A DNA stretch of 64,000 bases from Croceicoccus naphthovorans (GCF_001028705.1 NZ_CP011770.1:2669501-2733500); one strand, 5' to 3'. Positions 44,117 to 53,993 are shown, counted from the first letter of the stretch. Numbers and translations are program-made. The notes: generated by a model from the sequence alone, not told the origin.

Positions 44117-44749
44117 CGCAGCGTTCTGGTAGTAGTGCCAGATGAACACGGCGGCCGACCCACGATGCGGCCGCCACGGTTCGGCCAGCGCGCGCGTCTG
44201 CTTTTCGTCGGGCCGCTCCACATGGCCGAGCAGCTTGCCCATGCCCACCTGCACGGCCAGATCGCCCGCGGGCCAGATATCTTCGCGCCCCTCGGCGAAC
44301 AGCAGGTAGATTTCCGCCGACCAGCGCCCGATGCCCTTGATTCGCGTCAATTCGGCAATTGCGGCTTCGTCGTCGGCGGGCAACTCTTCGAAATTCACCT
44401 CTCCGCTCGACACCAGTTCGCATAATGACCGTGCATAGCCCTGTTTTTGCCGCGATAGCCCGCAAGCGCGCAGCGCGTCGAATTCGGCGGCCAACAACTC
44501 CTCTGGCGGGATGGTTTCACCCAGCAGATCCTCCAGCTTGCGCCAGACCGAGGCGGCAGCGGCCACCGATACCTGCTGGCCGACGATCGTACGCAGCATC
44601 GTGCGATAGCCGCGTTCGCGAATCCGTTCGTCGGGATAACCGACCCTTTGCAATGCGCGCGCCATCGCCGGTTCGATAGCGGCAATGGCGTCCAGCCCGG
44701 TGTGCAACTGTTGCTTGGTAAGTCCCACGTGCAAATTCCCGTCAGGCAT
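44111..44749 (-). CDS. DNA-3-methyladenine glycosylase II-like (HhH-GPD)
   Basis: The 212-residue protein is a single HhH-GPD domain. [20 protein letters not shown] is followed by [20 protein letters not shown]. The helix-hairpin-helix is [20 protein letters not shown], with the catalytic Asp expected in the following [14 protein letters not shown], and [20 protein letters not shown] ends it. This layout fits AlkA-type alkyl-base glycosylases of about 200 residues without the N-terminal beta domain. It should remove alkylated purines in base excision repair. Confidence 0.9.
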   Translation of the reverse strand: MPDGNLHVGLTKQQLHTGLDAIAAIEPAMARALQRVGYPDERIRERGYRTMLRTIVGQQVSVAAAASVWRKLEDLLGETIPPEELLAAEFDALRACGLSRQKQGYARSLCELVSSGEVNFEELPADDEAAIAELTRIKGIGRWSAEIYLLFAEGREDIWPAGDLAVQVGMGKLLGHVERPDEKQTRALAEPWRPHRGSAAVFIWHYYQNAAL

Positions 44750-44894
44750 TCGGTTTGTCGCATCGGCACTACGCAGAAGCGGTCATTAATGCAGCAATGT
44801 CTTGCCAAACCGACCGTCGGCCAGTAGCAGCCCCGGCCAAACGCGCCTACCCGCCTGTCGACACGACGGGCACAATCAGGGACCAGATCGAAGC

Positions 44895-45212
44895 ATGCCG
44901 AACATCATCGTCGTCGACCGCGAAGGCAACGAAAAGACCGTAGAGGCCGATGACGGCCTGACCGTCATGGAAGCGATCCGCGACAATGGGTTTGACGAAC
45001 TTCTCGCACTGTGCGGCGGGTGCTGTTCTTGCGCGACCTGCCACGTTTACGTCGACCCCGCCTTCGCCGCGAAGCTGCCGGAATTGAGCGAGGACGAGGA
45101 CGACCTGCTCGACAGTTCGGACCACCGCAACGAAACCAGCCGCCTTTCGTGCCAGATTCCACTCAACGCGGATCTGGACGGCATCAAGGTGACGATCGCT
45201 CCGGAAGACTGA
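44895..45212 (+). CDS. 2Fe-2S ferredoxin (adrenodoxin type)
   Basis: The 105-residue protein begins [20 protein letters not shown]. The cluster ligands are in the spacing C-x5-C-x2-C...C, seen in [18 protein letters not shown] and later in [29 protein letters not shown] is the acidic helix used to dock redox partners. This is the adrenodoxin/putidaredoxin type that passes electrons to P450s or to Fe-S assembly; no partner is adjacent. A strong terminator follows. Confidence 0.93.
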   Translation: MPNIIVVDREGNEKTVEADDGLTVMEAIRDNGFDELLALCGGCCSCATCHVYVDPAFAAKLPELSEDEDDLLDSSDHRNETSRLSCQIPLNADLDGIKVTIAPED

Positions 45213-45272
45213 TCCCGGCGATTACAGTGGCGGCCATCGTGCCGCCCTGGCCAACGAGTTTGGAGAGGAGTA

Positions 45273-45309
45273 GCCCCGGTGCCGCGCAGCACCGGGGCAC
45301 TTTCTTTTT
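45273..45309 (+). terminator. Rho-independent terminator after the ferredoxin gene
   Basis: GCCCCGGTGC-cgcgca-GCACCGGGGC is a perfect 10-bp GC-rich stem, followed by ACTTTCTTTTT. Classic intrinsic terminator for the + strand transcript. On the minus strand there is no T run, so it would not stop map transcription. Confidence 0.92.
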
Positions 45310-45330
45310 GGGCCGGATAAAACCGGCGAA

Positions 45331-46161
45331 TCAGCCTGCATACGGCGGCTTGTCCAGGCCCTTGGGGCTTTGCGTGAAAATCTCGCAACCGTCTTCGGTA
45401 ATGCCGATGGAATGCTCGAACTGCGCCGATAGGGACCGGTCACGCGTTACCGCCGTCCAACCGTCTTCCAGCAGCTTTACCGCCGGACGGCCAAGGTTGA
45501 TCATAGGCTCGATCGTGAAGAACATTCCGGGCTTTAGCTCCGGCCCGGTGCCCGCGCGGCCCGCGTGGATCACTTCGGGTGCATCGTGGAACAGGCGGCC
45601 AAGGCCATGCCCGCAAAAATCGCGCACCACGCCATAGCGGTGGCGTTCGGCATGTTTCTGGATCGCGGCACCGATGTCGCCCAGCCTGTTGCCGGGCTTG
45701 GCCAGTTCGATGCCGATCATCAGGCATTCGTGCGTCACGTCCACCAGCCGCTTGGCCTTTAGCGGGGCATCGCCGACGATGAACATCCGGCTGGTATCGC
45801 CGTGCCAGCCGTCAAGCAGCGGGGTCACATCGATATTCAGGATGTCGCCTTCCTTCAGCGCCTTCGACCCTGGAATACCGTGGCAAACGACGTGATTGAT
45901 CGAGATGCAGCACGAATGCGCATAGCCGCGATAGCCCAGCGTCGCGGGCACGGCCCCGCCCTCAAGCGTCAGGCGGCGCACTTCGTCGTCAATCTCGCCC
46001 GTCGTCACACCGGGGCGTACCAGCGGGACCATCGCGTCGAGGATCTCCGCCGCCAGCCGTCCGGCCTTGCGCATGCCCTCGAACGCGGCTTCGCCGTGCA
46101 GCTTGATCGCCCCGTCGCGGGGCAGCATGTCATGTTCGTCTACGGTCAGGTATTCTGTCAT
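45331..46161 (-). CDS. map: methionine aminopeptidase, type I
   Basis: ATG 46161 gives 276 residues. The enzyme removes initiator methionine co-translationally. AFEGMRKAGRLAAEILDAM, YAHSCCISINHVVCHGIPGS, ILNIDVTPLLDGWHGDTSRM (first metal aspartates), FCGHGLGRLFHDAPEV (His) and FFTIEPMINLGRP with AQFEHSIGITEDG (Glu ligands) are all present. The upstream frame reaching 46254 does not look coding. Confidence 0.96.
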   Translation of the reverse strand: MTEYLTVDEHDMLPRDGAIKLHGEAAFEGMRKAGRLAAEILDAMVPLVRPGVTTGEIDDEVRRLTLEGGAVPATLGYRGYAHSCCISINHVVCHGIPGSKALKEGDILNIDVTPLLDGWHGDTSRMFIVGDAPLKAKRLVDVTHECLMIGIELAKPGNRLGDIGAAIQKHAERHRYGVVRDFCGHGLGRLFHDAPEVIHAGRAGTGPELKPGMFFTIEPMINLGRPAVKLLEDGWTAVTRDRSLSAQFEHSIGITEDGCEIFTQSPKGLDKPPYAG

Positions 46162-46210
46162 GCGCCCCATGTAGCGCGCATGGACCCCGATTGCGAGGGG
46201 CGCGCAACAG

Positions 46211-47050
46211 TCAGGGTACGATGAACGCACGGCGATATTCGGGCCGCACCGCATCCATCAGCGCCGGGGTAATCGGCAGGGTCACCTCGTAAGCGCCTTC
46301 CGCATAAGACCCTGCTTTGTAGGGCGGGATCAGGAAGCCGATCTTGTCGAACCGCTCGCCGCCCGAAGATCCGAGGATCACCGTGCTGCTCGCCACTGGC
46401 GCTATGCAATCGTAGGACCACGCATCGCTACGCTTGATCGGACCGCCCCGCTTGCGTTGCCGCGCCTTGTCCAGTTCGTTGCAAAACGCGGTGGTGGTCG
46501 CCTGATCGACCGCCTCGTTCGAAACGAACATGTCGATGGGCTTGACTGCACGACCCTGCGCGCGGTCCCAGACGATGGCATCGAACACCGTCCCGCCGTG
46601 CGCGCCGCCGGTGTAGGTGTAGACTTCAGCCGACAACGACAGGAACCGCGGCAAATCGGTCACCACCTTCCAGTCCTTTTGCAGCGCCGCGTTCAGGCAC
46701 GACACTGCCCCATCGGGGCACCATTCGACCGTCGATTCCCAATCCGCCTTTGCGCTCGCATAACGGTCGGCGCGGTCGGCATCGAGCCACGGGCGCAGTT
46801 CGGGAATGGCGCTGGCCTTGGCGGGCCATGTGTATTTGAAAATAAACTGGGCGTCCCCGTCTTCCACTGTCCGTTCATCGACAAAGGCGGTTGCGGGTGC
46901 AGTCGGCTCATCGGTCGGCACTTCGGTTTCGGCAGACGCGACCGCCGTGCTCGGCGCGGCATCCGGTTCCGCCTCTGGCGCGTCCTGACATGCGGTCAGG
47001 AACAGGGCGGCGGCCATGGCCGTTACCGGGACACAACATTTTCCTCGCAC
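46211..47050 (-). CDS. lipoprotein with DUF4163/DUF3298 (RsiV-like) domain
   Basis: I prefer the GTG at 47050 with GGGAG seven bases upstream. The ATGs at 47083 and 47092 overlap the divergent aminopeptidase start and are less likely. The product of about 279 residues has a signal ending in the lipobox LTAC, an Ala/Glu/Pro spacer and then a globular domain. FIFKYTWPAKASAIPELRPW, FLSLSAEVYTYTGGAHGGTV and DAIVWDRAQGRAVKPIDMFV mark the DUF4163-DUF3298 fold (GAHG loop, then NY/WD strand) found in PdaC and RsiV. VTLPITPALMDAVRPEYRRA ends the domain. Function in Gram-negatives is unknown. Confidence 0.8.
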   Translation of the reverse strand: MRGKCCVPVTAMAAALFLTACQDAPEAEPDAAPSTAVASAETEVPTDEPTAPATAFVDERTVEDGDAQFIFKYTWPAKASAIPELRPWLDADRADRYASAKADWESTVEWCPDGAVSCLNAALQKDWKVVTDLPRFLSLSAEVYTYTGGAHGGTVFDAIVWDRAQGRAVKPIDMFVSNEAVDQATTTAFCNELDKARQRKRGGPIKRSDAWSYDCIAPVASSTVILGSSGGERFDKIGFLIPPYKAGSYAEGAYEVTLPITPALMDAVRPEYRRAFIVP

Positions 47051-47081
47051 AATCAGACTCCCACGGGCTAACGCGCATTTC

Positions 47082-48476
47082 ATGACTGACAAAGACGAAC
47101 TGATCCAGCCGGATCGCGGACAGGACGCTATCTCTATTCAACTCGTCGACACCGACGGTTTCGACGATTGGGCAAAGAAACTGTCCGGCCCGCAAAGGAA
47201 CGCGCTGGCCGCGCAGAAGTTCACGGGCAAAGGGTATCAAACTGCCATCGTGCCCGACGGCGACAACTGGTTCGCGGTTGGCGGCGTGGCCAATCCGGAC
47301 GACCTGTCCAGCTGGTGCATGGCCAAGCTGGCAGCAACCCTGCCCGCCGGGACCTATCGGCTTGCATCGGGTACGCCCGGACCCGCGCTGTTCGGCTGGC
47401 TGACCGCGCAATACCGGTTCGACCGCTATCGCTCCAGGGACGAGGACAGCCCAGTCGAAGGTTCGCGCGTCCTGCTGACCAAGGATGCCGCCACGATCCC
47501 CGCCGTCATGGCCGAGGCAGAGGCGACGATGCTGGTCCGCGACCTCGTCAACACACCTGCCGAGGACATGGGGCCAGAGGCGCTGGAGGCAGAGGCCAAT
47601 CGCCTTGCCAAGCAATTCAGCGCCCACCTTACCGTCACGCGCGGCGATGCCTTGGAAAAAGGCTTTCCGATGGTCCACGCCGTGGGCCGCGCCGCCGCGC
47701 GCAGCCATGCGCCGCGCCTGATCGAACTGGAATGGGGCAAGGCCGACGCGCCGCGCATCGCGATCGTCGGCAAAGGCGTGTGCTTCGATTCGGGTGGGCT
47801 GGATATCAAGCCGACCAGCGGCATGGCGCTGATGAAGAAAGACATGGGCGGCGCCGCACACGCGCTGGCGCTCGCTTCGCTGGTGATGGAGCGGAACCTG
47901 CCGGTGCGGCTCCACCTGCTGATCCCGGCGGTAGAGAACGCCATCGCGGGCAATGCCTTTCGCCCCGGCGACGTGCTGAAATCACGCAAGGGCCTGACGG
48001 TCGAGGTCACAAATACCGACGCCGAAGGACGGCTGGTGCTGGGCGATGCGCTGACCAAGGCGAGCGAGGATGGTGCGGAACTGATCCTTGACTTCGCCAC
48101 CCTGACCGGCGCGGCGCGGGTCGCGCTCGGCCCCGACCTGCCCGGCCTGTTTGCGCGGGAAGATGCGACTGCAGATGCGCTACTGGCTGCGGGCGATGCC
48201 ACCGATGACCCGTGCTGGCGCTTGCCGCTGCACGACGGTTATCGCGACATGTTGAAGAGCGACATTGCCGACATGGTGAATTCCGCAAGCGGCGGTTTTG
48301 CCGGGGCGACGACGGCGGCGCTGTTCCTCGACCGGTTCGTGGGCGACAAGATCGACTGGGTTCACCTCGACACTTTCGCGTGGCGTCCGGCGGCAAAGCC
48401 GGGGCGGTCGAAGGGTGGCGCGGCGTTGGGCCTGCGCGCGGCGTGGGGCATGCTTGAAAAACGATACCGGGGTTAA
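47082..48476 (+). CDS. M17 leucyl aminopeptidase family protein
   Basis: The 464-residue metallo-aminopeptidase has a divergent N-terminal domain and a clear M17 catalytic domain. VRDLVNTPAEDMGPEALEAE comes first. Then KGVCFDSGGLDIKPTSGMAL, MKKDMGGAAHALALASLVME (metal Lys and Asp), PAVENAIAGNAFRPGDVL, the signature NTDAEGRLVLGDALTKAS and LDFATLTGAARVALGPDLPG. ADMVNSASGGFAGATTAALF and WVHLDTFAW end the fold. It degrades cytosolic peptides. PepA and PepB types cannot be separated by eye. Confidence 0.94.
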   Translation: MTDKDELIQPDRGQDAISIQLVDTDGFDDWAKKLSGPQRNALAAQKFTGKGYQTAIVPDGDNWFAVGGVANPDDLSSWCMAKLAATLPAGTYRLASGTPGPALFGWLTAQYRFDRYRSRDEDSPVEGSRVLLTKDAATIPAVMAEAEATMLVRDLVNTPAEDMGPEALEAEANRLAKQFSAHLTVTRGDALEKGFPMVHAVGRAAARSHAPRLIELEWGKADAPRIAIVGKGVCFDSGGLDIKPTSGMALMKKDMGGAAHALALASLVMERNLPVRLHLLIPAVENAIAGNAFRPGDVLKSRKGLTVEVTNTDAEGRLVLGDALTKASEDGAELILDFATLTGAARVALGPDLPGLFAREDATADALLAAGDATDDPCWRLPLHDGYRDMLKSDIADMVNSASGGFAGATTAALFLDRFVGDKIDWVHLDTFAWRPAAKPGRSKGGAALGLRAAWGMLEKRYRG

Positions 48477-48937
48477 AGGTCGATCCAGTCGGCAAACGTC
48501 GCGGCCTGTCCGTGGATTTCGCCGTCTTCGTCGATCAGGTTCCAGACGGTGGCCTGCGTGATGCGGAACCTGCGTCCGCTCGCCGAGATGCGCACGCCCG
48601 CGTAGTCGTCGATAAAGCCTTGCCGCGAGACGCGAACGAAAAGCCGGTCGCGCTCGGCCCGTTCGATCGGCTCTGCCGACAGGCGCGAAGGCATGCCAAT
48701 CAGCCCCGCAGCATCCAGATCGAACCGCCGCAACCCAGCGTGATTGGCGTAGAAGAACAGCGGATCGCTTTGCGTCCCATGTGCCAGTACGACGGAAGGC
48801 AGGTGCCAGAGGGCATTGACCGCATCGCCATCAATCAGATTGCGCCCCGTCAGGCGGCGATAGGACCCGGCGATCAGGTTTAGCCGATCCCGCCCCGCGT
48901 GGGCCTCTATCGCGGTGCGATCCGCTGCGTCGCCCAT
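48473..48937 (-). CDS. MEKHLA-domain protein
   Basis: ATG 48937 gives 154 residues; a GTG twelve bases earlier is possible. The whole protein is one MEKHLA domain, a PAS-like fold. SYRRLTGRNLIDGDAVNALW, VVLAHGTQSDPLFFYANHAG, MPSRLSAEPIERAERDRLFV, RQGFIDDYAGVRISASGRRF and ATVWNLIDEDGEIHGQAATF are the conserved blocks. Its role is not known; it is widespread in bacteria and plants. It converges on the aminopeptidase with a four-base overlap of stop codons. Confidence 0.9.
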   Translation of the reverse strand: MGDAADRTAIEAHAGRDRLNLIAGSYRRLTGRNLIDGDAVNALWHLPSVVLAHGTQSDPLFFYANHAGLRRFDLDAAGLIGMPSRLSAEPIERAERDRLFVRVSRQGFIDDYAGVRISASGRRFRITQATVWNLIDEDGEIHGQAATFADWIDL

Positions 48938-49086
48938 GGCTGTTACCCCCTGCGACCATCTGCCGCCTTGCCCTTCGTCGTCGCGCCGTTTAAGCGCGCG
49001 GGTTCGGGCAAGACAAGTGCGCATGCACGTCCGAAAGCGACCGAGTTTAACCGACTGACCATAACCGAAAAAAGCCAGCGACGCCC

Positions 49087-49446
49087 TTGACCATTCAGCC
49101 TGCCGATCCAGCCGCCATCATCGCGCCGGGCACGAGTTTTGCCCTTTCCGGTCCCTCGAAAGAGGTGGACGAGGCACGTCTGCCGGTGCGCGGAGACCTG
49201 GCGCATATCCGGTTGGCGGGCGAAGTTTTCGTACCGCATTACGCGGTGCCGCTGGGCTATCGCACGACGCAGCCGACGCAGCTTGTCGCCGCCGCACGAC
49301 CCGATGCCGCGACCATTACCCAGATCGATGCGGGCACGGCTTTCGATGTCCTCGACATCGCGGGCAAGTGGGCTTGGGGCGCAGTCGCCGGTGATGGATT
49401 GGTCGGCTATGTCGCGCTGGATGCGATCGAGCGGATCGAGGCATGA
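49087..49446 (+). CDS. SH3-domain protein (N-terminal part of an NlpC/P60-type protein)
   Basis: The likely start is TTG 49087. The 119-residue product reads DEARLPVRGDLAHIRLAGEV, FVPHYAVPLGY and then a bacterial SH3 domain (TQIDAGTAFDVLDIAGKWAW, GAVAGDGLVGYVALDAIER). In sphingomonads such a region usually precedes an NlpC/P60 cysteine peptidase that cuts peptidoglycan. Here no peptidase follows; the stop overlaps the argC start as ATGA. It may bind cell-wall peptides, or be a truncated relict kept because it couples argC translation. Confidence 0.65.
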   Translation: MTIQPADPAAIIAPGTSFALSGPSKEVDEARLPVRGDLAHIRLAGEVFVPHYAVPLGYRTTQPTQLVAAARPDAATITQIDAGTAFDVLDIAGKWAWGAVAGDGLVGYVALDAIERIEA

Positions 49447-50378
49447 GCGCGACAGTCTTCATCGACGGTGCCGCCGGAACCACCGGTCTTGAAATCGCCG
49501 AACGGCTGGCCGAGCGCGGCGAATTTACCGTCGTCACCCTGCCCGACCACGCGCGCAAGGACGATACCGCGCGGGCAGAGGCGCTGAACGATTCGGATTT
49601 CGCGATCCTGTGTCTGCCCGACGAGGCCGCCGTGGCCGCCGTCGGGATGATCCGGGGCGATACCCGCGTGATCGACGCCAGCACAGCACACCGCACTGCC
49701 GATGGCTGGGCCTATGGCTTTCCCGAACTGATCGGGGAACAGACCGTTGCAGAAGCAAAGATGGTCGCCAACCCCGGCTGCTATCCCACCGGCTTCCTCG
49801 CGCTGGTCGCGCCGCTGGTCCGCGCCGGACTGATCCCCGCCGACTGGCCCTATGCCTGCCACGCCGTCTCCGGCTATTCGGGCGGCGGAAAGGCACTGAT
49901 CGAACGGTACGAGGCCGCGCCCGCTCCGGCTTTCCGCGCTTATGGCCTGCACGGCGGGCACAAGCACCTGAACGAGATGAAGGTGCATGGCGGGCTTCAG
50001 CGTGAGCCGATCTTCTCGCCCGCCGTTGTCCCTGCTTTTCGCGGCATGGTGGTGGAAGTCGCCCTGCCCGCCTCGGCCTTTCTGGGTTCGGACGCCGATG
50101 CCCTGCGCGATGCGCTGTCCGCATTTTACGAAGGCAGCCCTATCGTCACCGTCATGCCCGCTCAGCCGGACATGGCGGAACTGCTGCTTCCCGCATCGAT
50201 GGAGCCGTGGGACGGAATCGACCTGCACGTCTTTGGCGGCGCGCGTGGAGAGCAGGCACGACTGATCGCCGTGCTCGACAATCTGGGCAAGGGTGCCAGC
50301 GGTGCCGCGCTGCAGAATCTGAACCTGATGGCCGGCCTTTCCGGCGAAACCGGGCTTCGGCTGGAGCGGCCGTTTTAG
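49443..50378 (+). CDS. argC: N-acetyl-gamma-glutamyl-phosphate reductase, type 2
   Basis: The 311-residue enzyme performs the third step of arginine synthesis. FIDGAAGTTGLEIAERLAER is the NADP-binding start and VANPGCYPTGFLALVAPLVR contains the catalytic Cys. SGYSGGGKALIERYE is the substrate loop, GLHGGHKHLNEMKVHGGL carries His ligands and NLGKGASGAALQNLNLM closes the fold. The short length (about 310 rather than 345) marks the type 2 branch common in alphaproteobacteria. Its ATG overlaps the SH3 gene. Confidence 0.96.
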   Translation: MSATVFIDGAAGTTGLEIAERLAERGEFTVVTLPDHARKDDTARAEALNDSDFAILCLPDEAAVAAVGMIRGDTRVIDASTAHRTADGWAYGFPELIGEQTVAEAKMVANPGCYPTGFLALVAPLVRAGLIPADWPYACHAVSGYSGGGKALIERYEAAPAPAFRAYGLHGGHKHLNEMKVHGGLQREPIFSPAVVPAFRGMVVEVALPASAFLGSDADALRDALSAFYEGSPIVTVMPAQPDMAELLLPASMEPWDGIDLHVFGGARGEQARLIAVLDNLGKGASGAALQNLNLMAGLSGETGLRLERPF

Positions 50379-50442
50379 TGCCCAAGATTTGGGCACCGCC
50401 CGTTTTTTGAGCAAAAATTGCCCTATGTGGCATCGCAGTGCG

Positions 50443-50494
50443 GCAAACGTTTCGCAAAACCTTTTCGCCGCGCAGCAAAAAGCAAACGTTTCGC
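50443..50494 (+). promoter_or_regulatory. two 13-bp repeats GCAAACGTTTCGC upstream of glnB
   Basis: The palindrome-containing sequence GCAAACGTTTCGC occurs at 50443-50455 and again at 50482-50494, 39 bases apart. A partial third (GCAAACG) is at 50543-50549. They lie 60-110 bases upstream of the sigma-54-like element and could be activator sites. The sequence is not the textbook NtrC box. Confidence 0.55.
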
Positions 50495-50552
50495 CTTTGT
50501 TACCCCTTTCGAAAGGCCCTGCCATCGCCTAGGCTGCGGTGCAGCAAACGGG

Positions 50553-50568
50553 TGGCACGATTCTTGTT
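50553..50568 (+). promoter_or_regulatory. sigma-54-like (-24/-12) promoter of glnB-glnA
   Basis: TGGCACGATTCTTGTT has a perfect TGGCACG -24 box and, at the correct spacing, TTGT in place of TTGC for the -12 element. It lies about 134 bases upstream of glnB. Sigma-54 promoters drive glnB/glnA in many proteobacteria, which supports the assignment. Confidence 0.55.
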
Positions 50569-50650
50569 TGCATGTCCGGTAAAGGACCGATCGCGCGCTC
50601 TACGGGGGACGCACGCGAACGATCCGAACGCCGGGCCGTGCGGCCCGTAA

Positions 50651-51040
<390 letters not shown>

Positions 51041-51130
51041 TCAGAACCCTCTCGGGGCCAGGGATCGGCCCCGTTCTACAACCCGCATCCCCCGGCACAG
51101 GCCGGGACTTATAACTCGAAAGGGATGAAA

Positions 51131-52540
51131 ATGGCCTCTGCAAAGGACATCCTGAAAAGGATCAAGGACGAAGAGATCGAGTGGGTCGATCTCCGCTTCA
51201 CCGACCCGAAGGGCAAGTGGCAGCACCTTCAGATGCTGGCCGCGCCGCTGGGCGAGGACGAGCTGGAGCAGGGCCTGATGTTCGACGGTTCGTCGATCGA
51301 AGGCTGGAAGGCCATCAACGAATCGGACATGATCCTCAAGCCCGACCTTGACGCCTGCTATGTCGATCCGTTCTCGGCAACCCCGATGCTCGTGCTGTTC
51401 TGCGACATCGTCGAACCGTCGACCGGCGAACTCTATTCGCGCGACCCGCGTTCGACCGCGAAGCGTGCAGAGGAATTCCTGAAGTCGACCGGCCTAGGCG
51501 ATACCGTCTATGTCGGCCCGGAACCGGAATTCTTCATGTTCGACGACGTGAAGTTCTATGACGGCTACGACGGTTCGGGCTTCCGCATCGACGACATCGA
51601 GCTGCCCGGCAACACCAACAAGGAATACGAAGGCGGCAACCTTGGCCACCGTCCGCGCGCCAAGGGCGGCTATTTCCCCGTTCCGCCGGTCGACAGCTGC
51701 ATGGACATCCGCGGCGAGATGGTCTCGACGCTGGTCGAAATGGGCCTGCCGATGGACAAGCACCACCACGAAGTGGCCGCTGCCCAGCACGAGCTTGGCA
51801 TCACTTTCGGCACGCTGACCACCACGTCGGACCGCGTGCAGATCTACAAGTACGTCGTGCAGATGGTTGCGCAGGCCTATGGCAAGACCGCGACCTTCAT
51901 GCCGAAGCCGATCCGCATGGATAACGGTTCGGGCATGCACACGCACATGTCGATCTGGAAGGACGGGAAGAACACGTTCGCGGGCAATGGCTATGCCGGC
52001 CTGTCGGAAACCTGCCTGTACTACATCGGCGGTGTCATCAAGCACGCCAAGGCGATCAATGCCTTCACCAACCCGACGACGAACAGCTACAAGCGCCTCG
52101 TCCCGGGCTTCGAAGCCCCGGTTCTGCTGGCCTATTCGGCCCGCAACCGTTCGGCTTCGTGCCGCATCCCCTATGGTGCGGGCGAAAAGGCGAAGCGCGT
52201 CGAATTCCGCTTCCCCGATCCGCTGGCGAACCCCTATCTCGCCACCGCAGCGCTGCTGATGGCGGGTATCGACGGGATCAAGAACAAGATCCACCCGGGC
52301 GACGCCATGGACAAGAACCTCTACGATCTTCCGCCGGAAGAGCTGGCCGAGGTTCCGACCGTCTGCGGTTCGCTGCGTGAGGCGCTGGAATCGCTGGCCG
52401 CCGATCACGACTTCCTGTTGGAAGGCGGCGTGTTCACCAAGGACCAGATCGACGCCTACATGGAACTGAAGTGGGAAGACGTATACAACGTCGAACAGAC
52501 GCCGAGCCCAGTCGAATACGACCTGTACTATTCTGCCTAA
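51131..52540 (+). CDS. glnA: glutamine synthetase, type I
   Basis: ATG 51131 is preferred over ATG 51125, because GAAAGGG then lies six bases upstream. The 469-residue dodecameric enzyme joins ammonia to glutamate. [19 protein letters not shown], the metal glutamates in [49 protein letters not shown], the ATP-site [20 protein letters not shown] and [20 protein letters not shown] are all intact. The adenylylation site Tyr is in [12 protein letters not shown], so the beta-type regulation by adenylylation and P-II is expected. A terminator follows. Confidence 0.98.
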   Translation: MASAKDILKRIKDEEIEWVDLRFTDPKGKWQHLQMLAAPLGEDELEQGLMFDGSSIEGWKAINESDMILKPDLDACYVDPFSATPMLVLFCDIVEPSTGELYSRDPRSTAKRAEEFLKSTGLGDTVYVGPEPEFFMFDDVKFYDGYDGSGFRIDDIELPGNTNKEYEGGNLGHRPRAKGGYFPVPPVDSCMDIRGEMVSTLVEMGLPMDKHHHEVAAAQHELGITFGTLTTTSDRVQIYKYVVQMVAQAYGKTATFMPKPIRMDNGSGMHTHMSIWKDGKNTFAGNGYAGLSETCLYYIGGVIKHAKAINAFTNPTTNSYKRLVPGFEAPVLLAYSARNRSASCRIPYGAGEKAKRVEFRFPDPLANPYLATAALLMAGIDGIKNKIHPGDAMDKNLYDLPPEELAEVPTVCGSLREALESLAADHDFLLEGGVFTKDQIDAYMELKWEDVYNVEQTPSPVEYDLYYSA

Positions 52541-52589
52541 CGGCAGAGCCTCGCTTTCGGCCTGATCCCAGGATCATCGAAACAGAAAA

Positions 52590-52617
52590 GGGCGTCCGGG
52601 AAACCGGGCGCTCTTTT
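52590..52617 (+). terminator. intrinsic terminator after glnA
   Basis: GGCGTCCGG-gaaa-CCGGGCGCT forms a stem of about eight pairs including one wobble with a GAAA tetraloop, followed by CTTTTCG. It lies about 50 bases after the glnA stop. Confidence 0.75.
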
Positions 52618-52699
52618 CGTTTGCTGCCTCCGCGTGACAACGCCCCATACCCATCACAACACGTGTTGCATTGCAGCATGAAACGCCCATATTGCGCGC

Positions 52700-53854
52700 A
52701 TGGCCTATGCCCAACCCGGCCCCCGCTCCGCGCGGAGCAAGCACGACACCGTCGATGAAGGCACCGTCCTCGTCCTCCAAGGCGGCGGCGCCTTGGGATC
52801 CTATCAGGCGGGCGTCTACGCCGCGATGGCAGAGGAAGGCACCGCCCCCGGCTGGGTTGCGGGCATCTCGATCGGCGCGATCAATGCCGCGATCATCGCC
52901 GGCAACCCGCCCGAATATCGCGTGGAACGGTTGCGGGCTTTCTGGGACCTTGTCAGCTCGCGTGTCACATCCGAACCGCTGCAACCGCATGGCGATGCCC
53001 GTCGCTGGTTCAACGAATTTTCCGCCGCGACGGTCGCCGCCATCGGCATTCCCGGCTTCTTCATGCCGCGCATCCTGCCACCCGCCGTGTTCTGGCAGGA
53101 CGATCCCGCAGCGGTCAGCTTTTACGACACATCGCCGCTCAAAAAGACGCTGCTCGACCTGGTCGACTTCGGCTATCTGAACGCCAAGGGCGGCATCCGG
53201 TTCAGCGTCGGTGCGGTCAACGTCGTCACCGGAAACTTCACCTACTTCGACAATCGAGAGCGGGAGATCGGCCCCGAACACATCATGGCCAGCGGGGCGC
53301 TGCCGCCCGGATTTCCGCCGGTATTCATCGATGGACAACCCTATTGGGACGGCGGTCTCGTGTCCAACACCCCGCTGCAATACGTGCTCGATTCCAGCCC
53401 CACCGGCGGGCTGACCGTATTTCAGGTCGACCTGTTCAGCGCGCGCGGCGCAGTGCCGCGCACCCTGCCCGATGCGTTGCAGCGCGAAAAGGACATCCGA
53501 TATTCCAGCCGGACGCGGCTCAACACCGACCTCTATAAGCAGATGGAGAAAATCCGCGATGCGGCGCGGCGGCTGACCGCGAAGCTGCCAGACGACTTGC
53601 GCGACGATCCCGACGCGCGGCTATTGGCCGACCTCCCTTCGCATCAAGGCGTTTCGATCATGCACCTGATCAACCGCAGCGACATTTTCAATAGCCATTC
53701 GAAAGACTACGAGTTCTCGCGATATACCATCGACGAACATTGGAATGCCGGACACACCGACGCGCATCGCAGCCTGCGCGATGTGCGTTGGACCGGGCGG
53801 GACCGCAAATGTCGCGGCATCGTTACCTTCGACCTGACGCAGGATCGAAGCTGA
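52700..53854 (+). CDS. patatin-like phospholipase
   Basis: The 384-residue protein has the patatin Ser-Asp dyad: oxyanion loop VLQGGGALGSYQAGVYAAM, nucleophile elbow GISIGAINAAIIAGNP and the catalytic Asp in YWDGGLVSNTPLQYV. A C-terminal extension (about residues 250-384) with LNTDLYKQMEKIRDAARRLT and FSRYTIDEHWNAGHTDAHRS matches the DUF3734 region found with patatins in alpha- and betaproteobacteria. No signal peptide. It should hydrolyse acyl esters of lipids, possibly at PHB granules or the membrane. Confidence 0.92.
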   Translation: MAYAQPGPRSARSKHDTVDEGTVLVLQGGGALGSYQAGVYAAMAEEGTAPGWVAGISIGAINAAIIAGNPPEYRVERLRAFWDLVSSRVTSEPLQPHGDARRWFNEFSAATVAAIGIPGFFMPRILPPAVFWQDDPAAVSFYDTSPLKKTLLDLVDFGYLNAKGGIRFSVGAVNVVTGNFTYFDNREREIGPEHIMASGALPPGFPPVFIDGQPYWDGGLVSNTPLQYVLDSSPTGGLTVFQVDLFSARGAVPRTLPDALQREKDIRYSSRTRLNTDLYKQMEKIRDAARRLTAKLPDDLRDDPDARLLADLPSHQGVSIMHLINRSDIFNSHSKDYEFSRYTIDEHWNAGHTDAHRSLRDVRWTGRDRKCRGIVTFDLTQDRS

Positions 53855-53993
53855 ACCCCTGATAAATCCCGGAATTCTGCGGCTCCGACCGCCGCAGGGT
53901 CGGGGCAATTTACCCCGGCGTGCGATTCGATTCGCCTTATCAAAGGAACGCCGCGCCGCCCCACCCGTTGGACGGCCAAAGGAGTTCAAGACC
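53855..53993. other. gap with a stable hairpin between the patatin and RcnB-like genes
   Basis: CTGCGGC-tccgacc-GCCGCAG near 53879-53899 forms a 7-bp stem but lacks a T run. AAAGGAG precedes the next ATG. No gene is seen. Confidence 0.4.
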
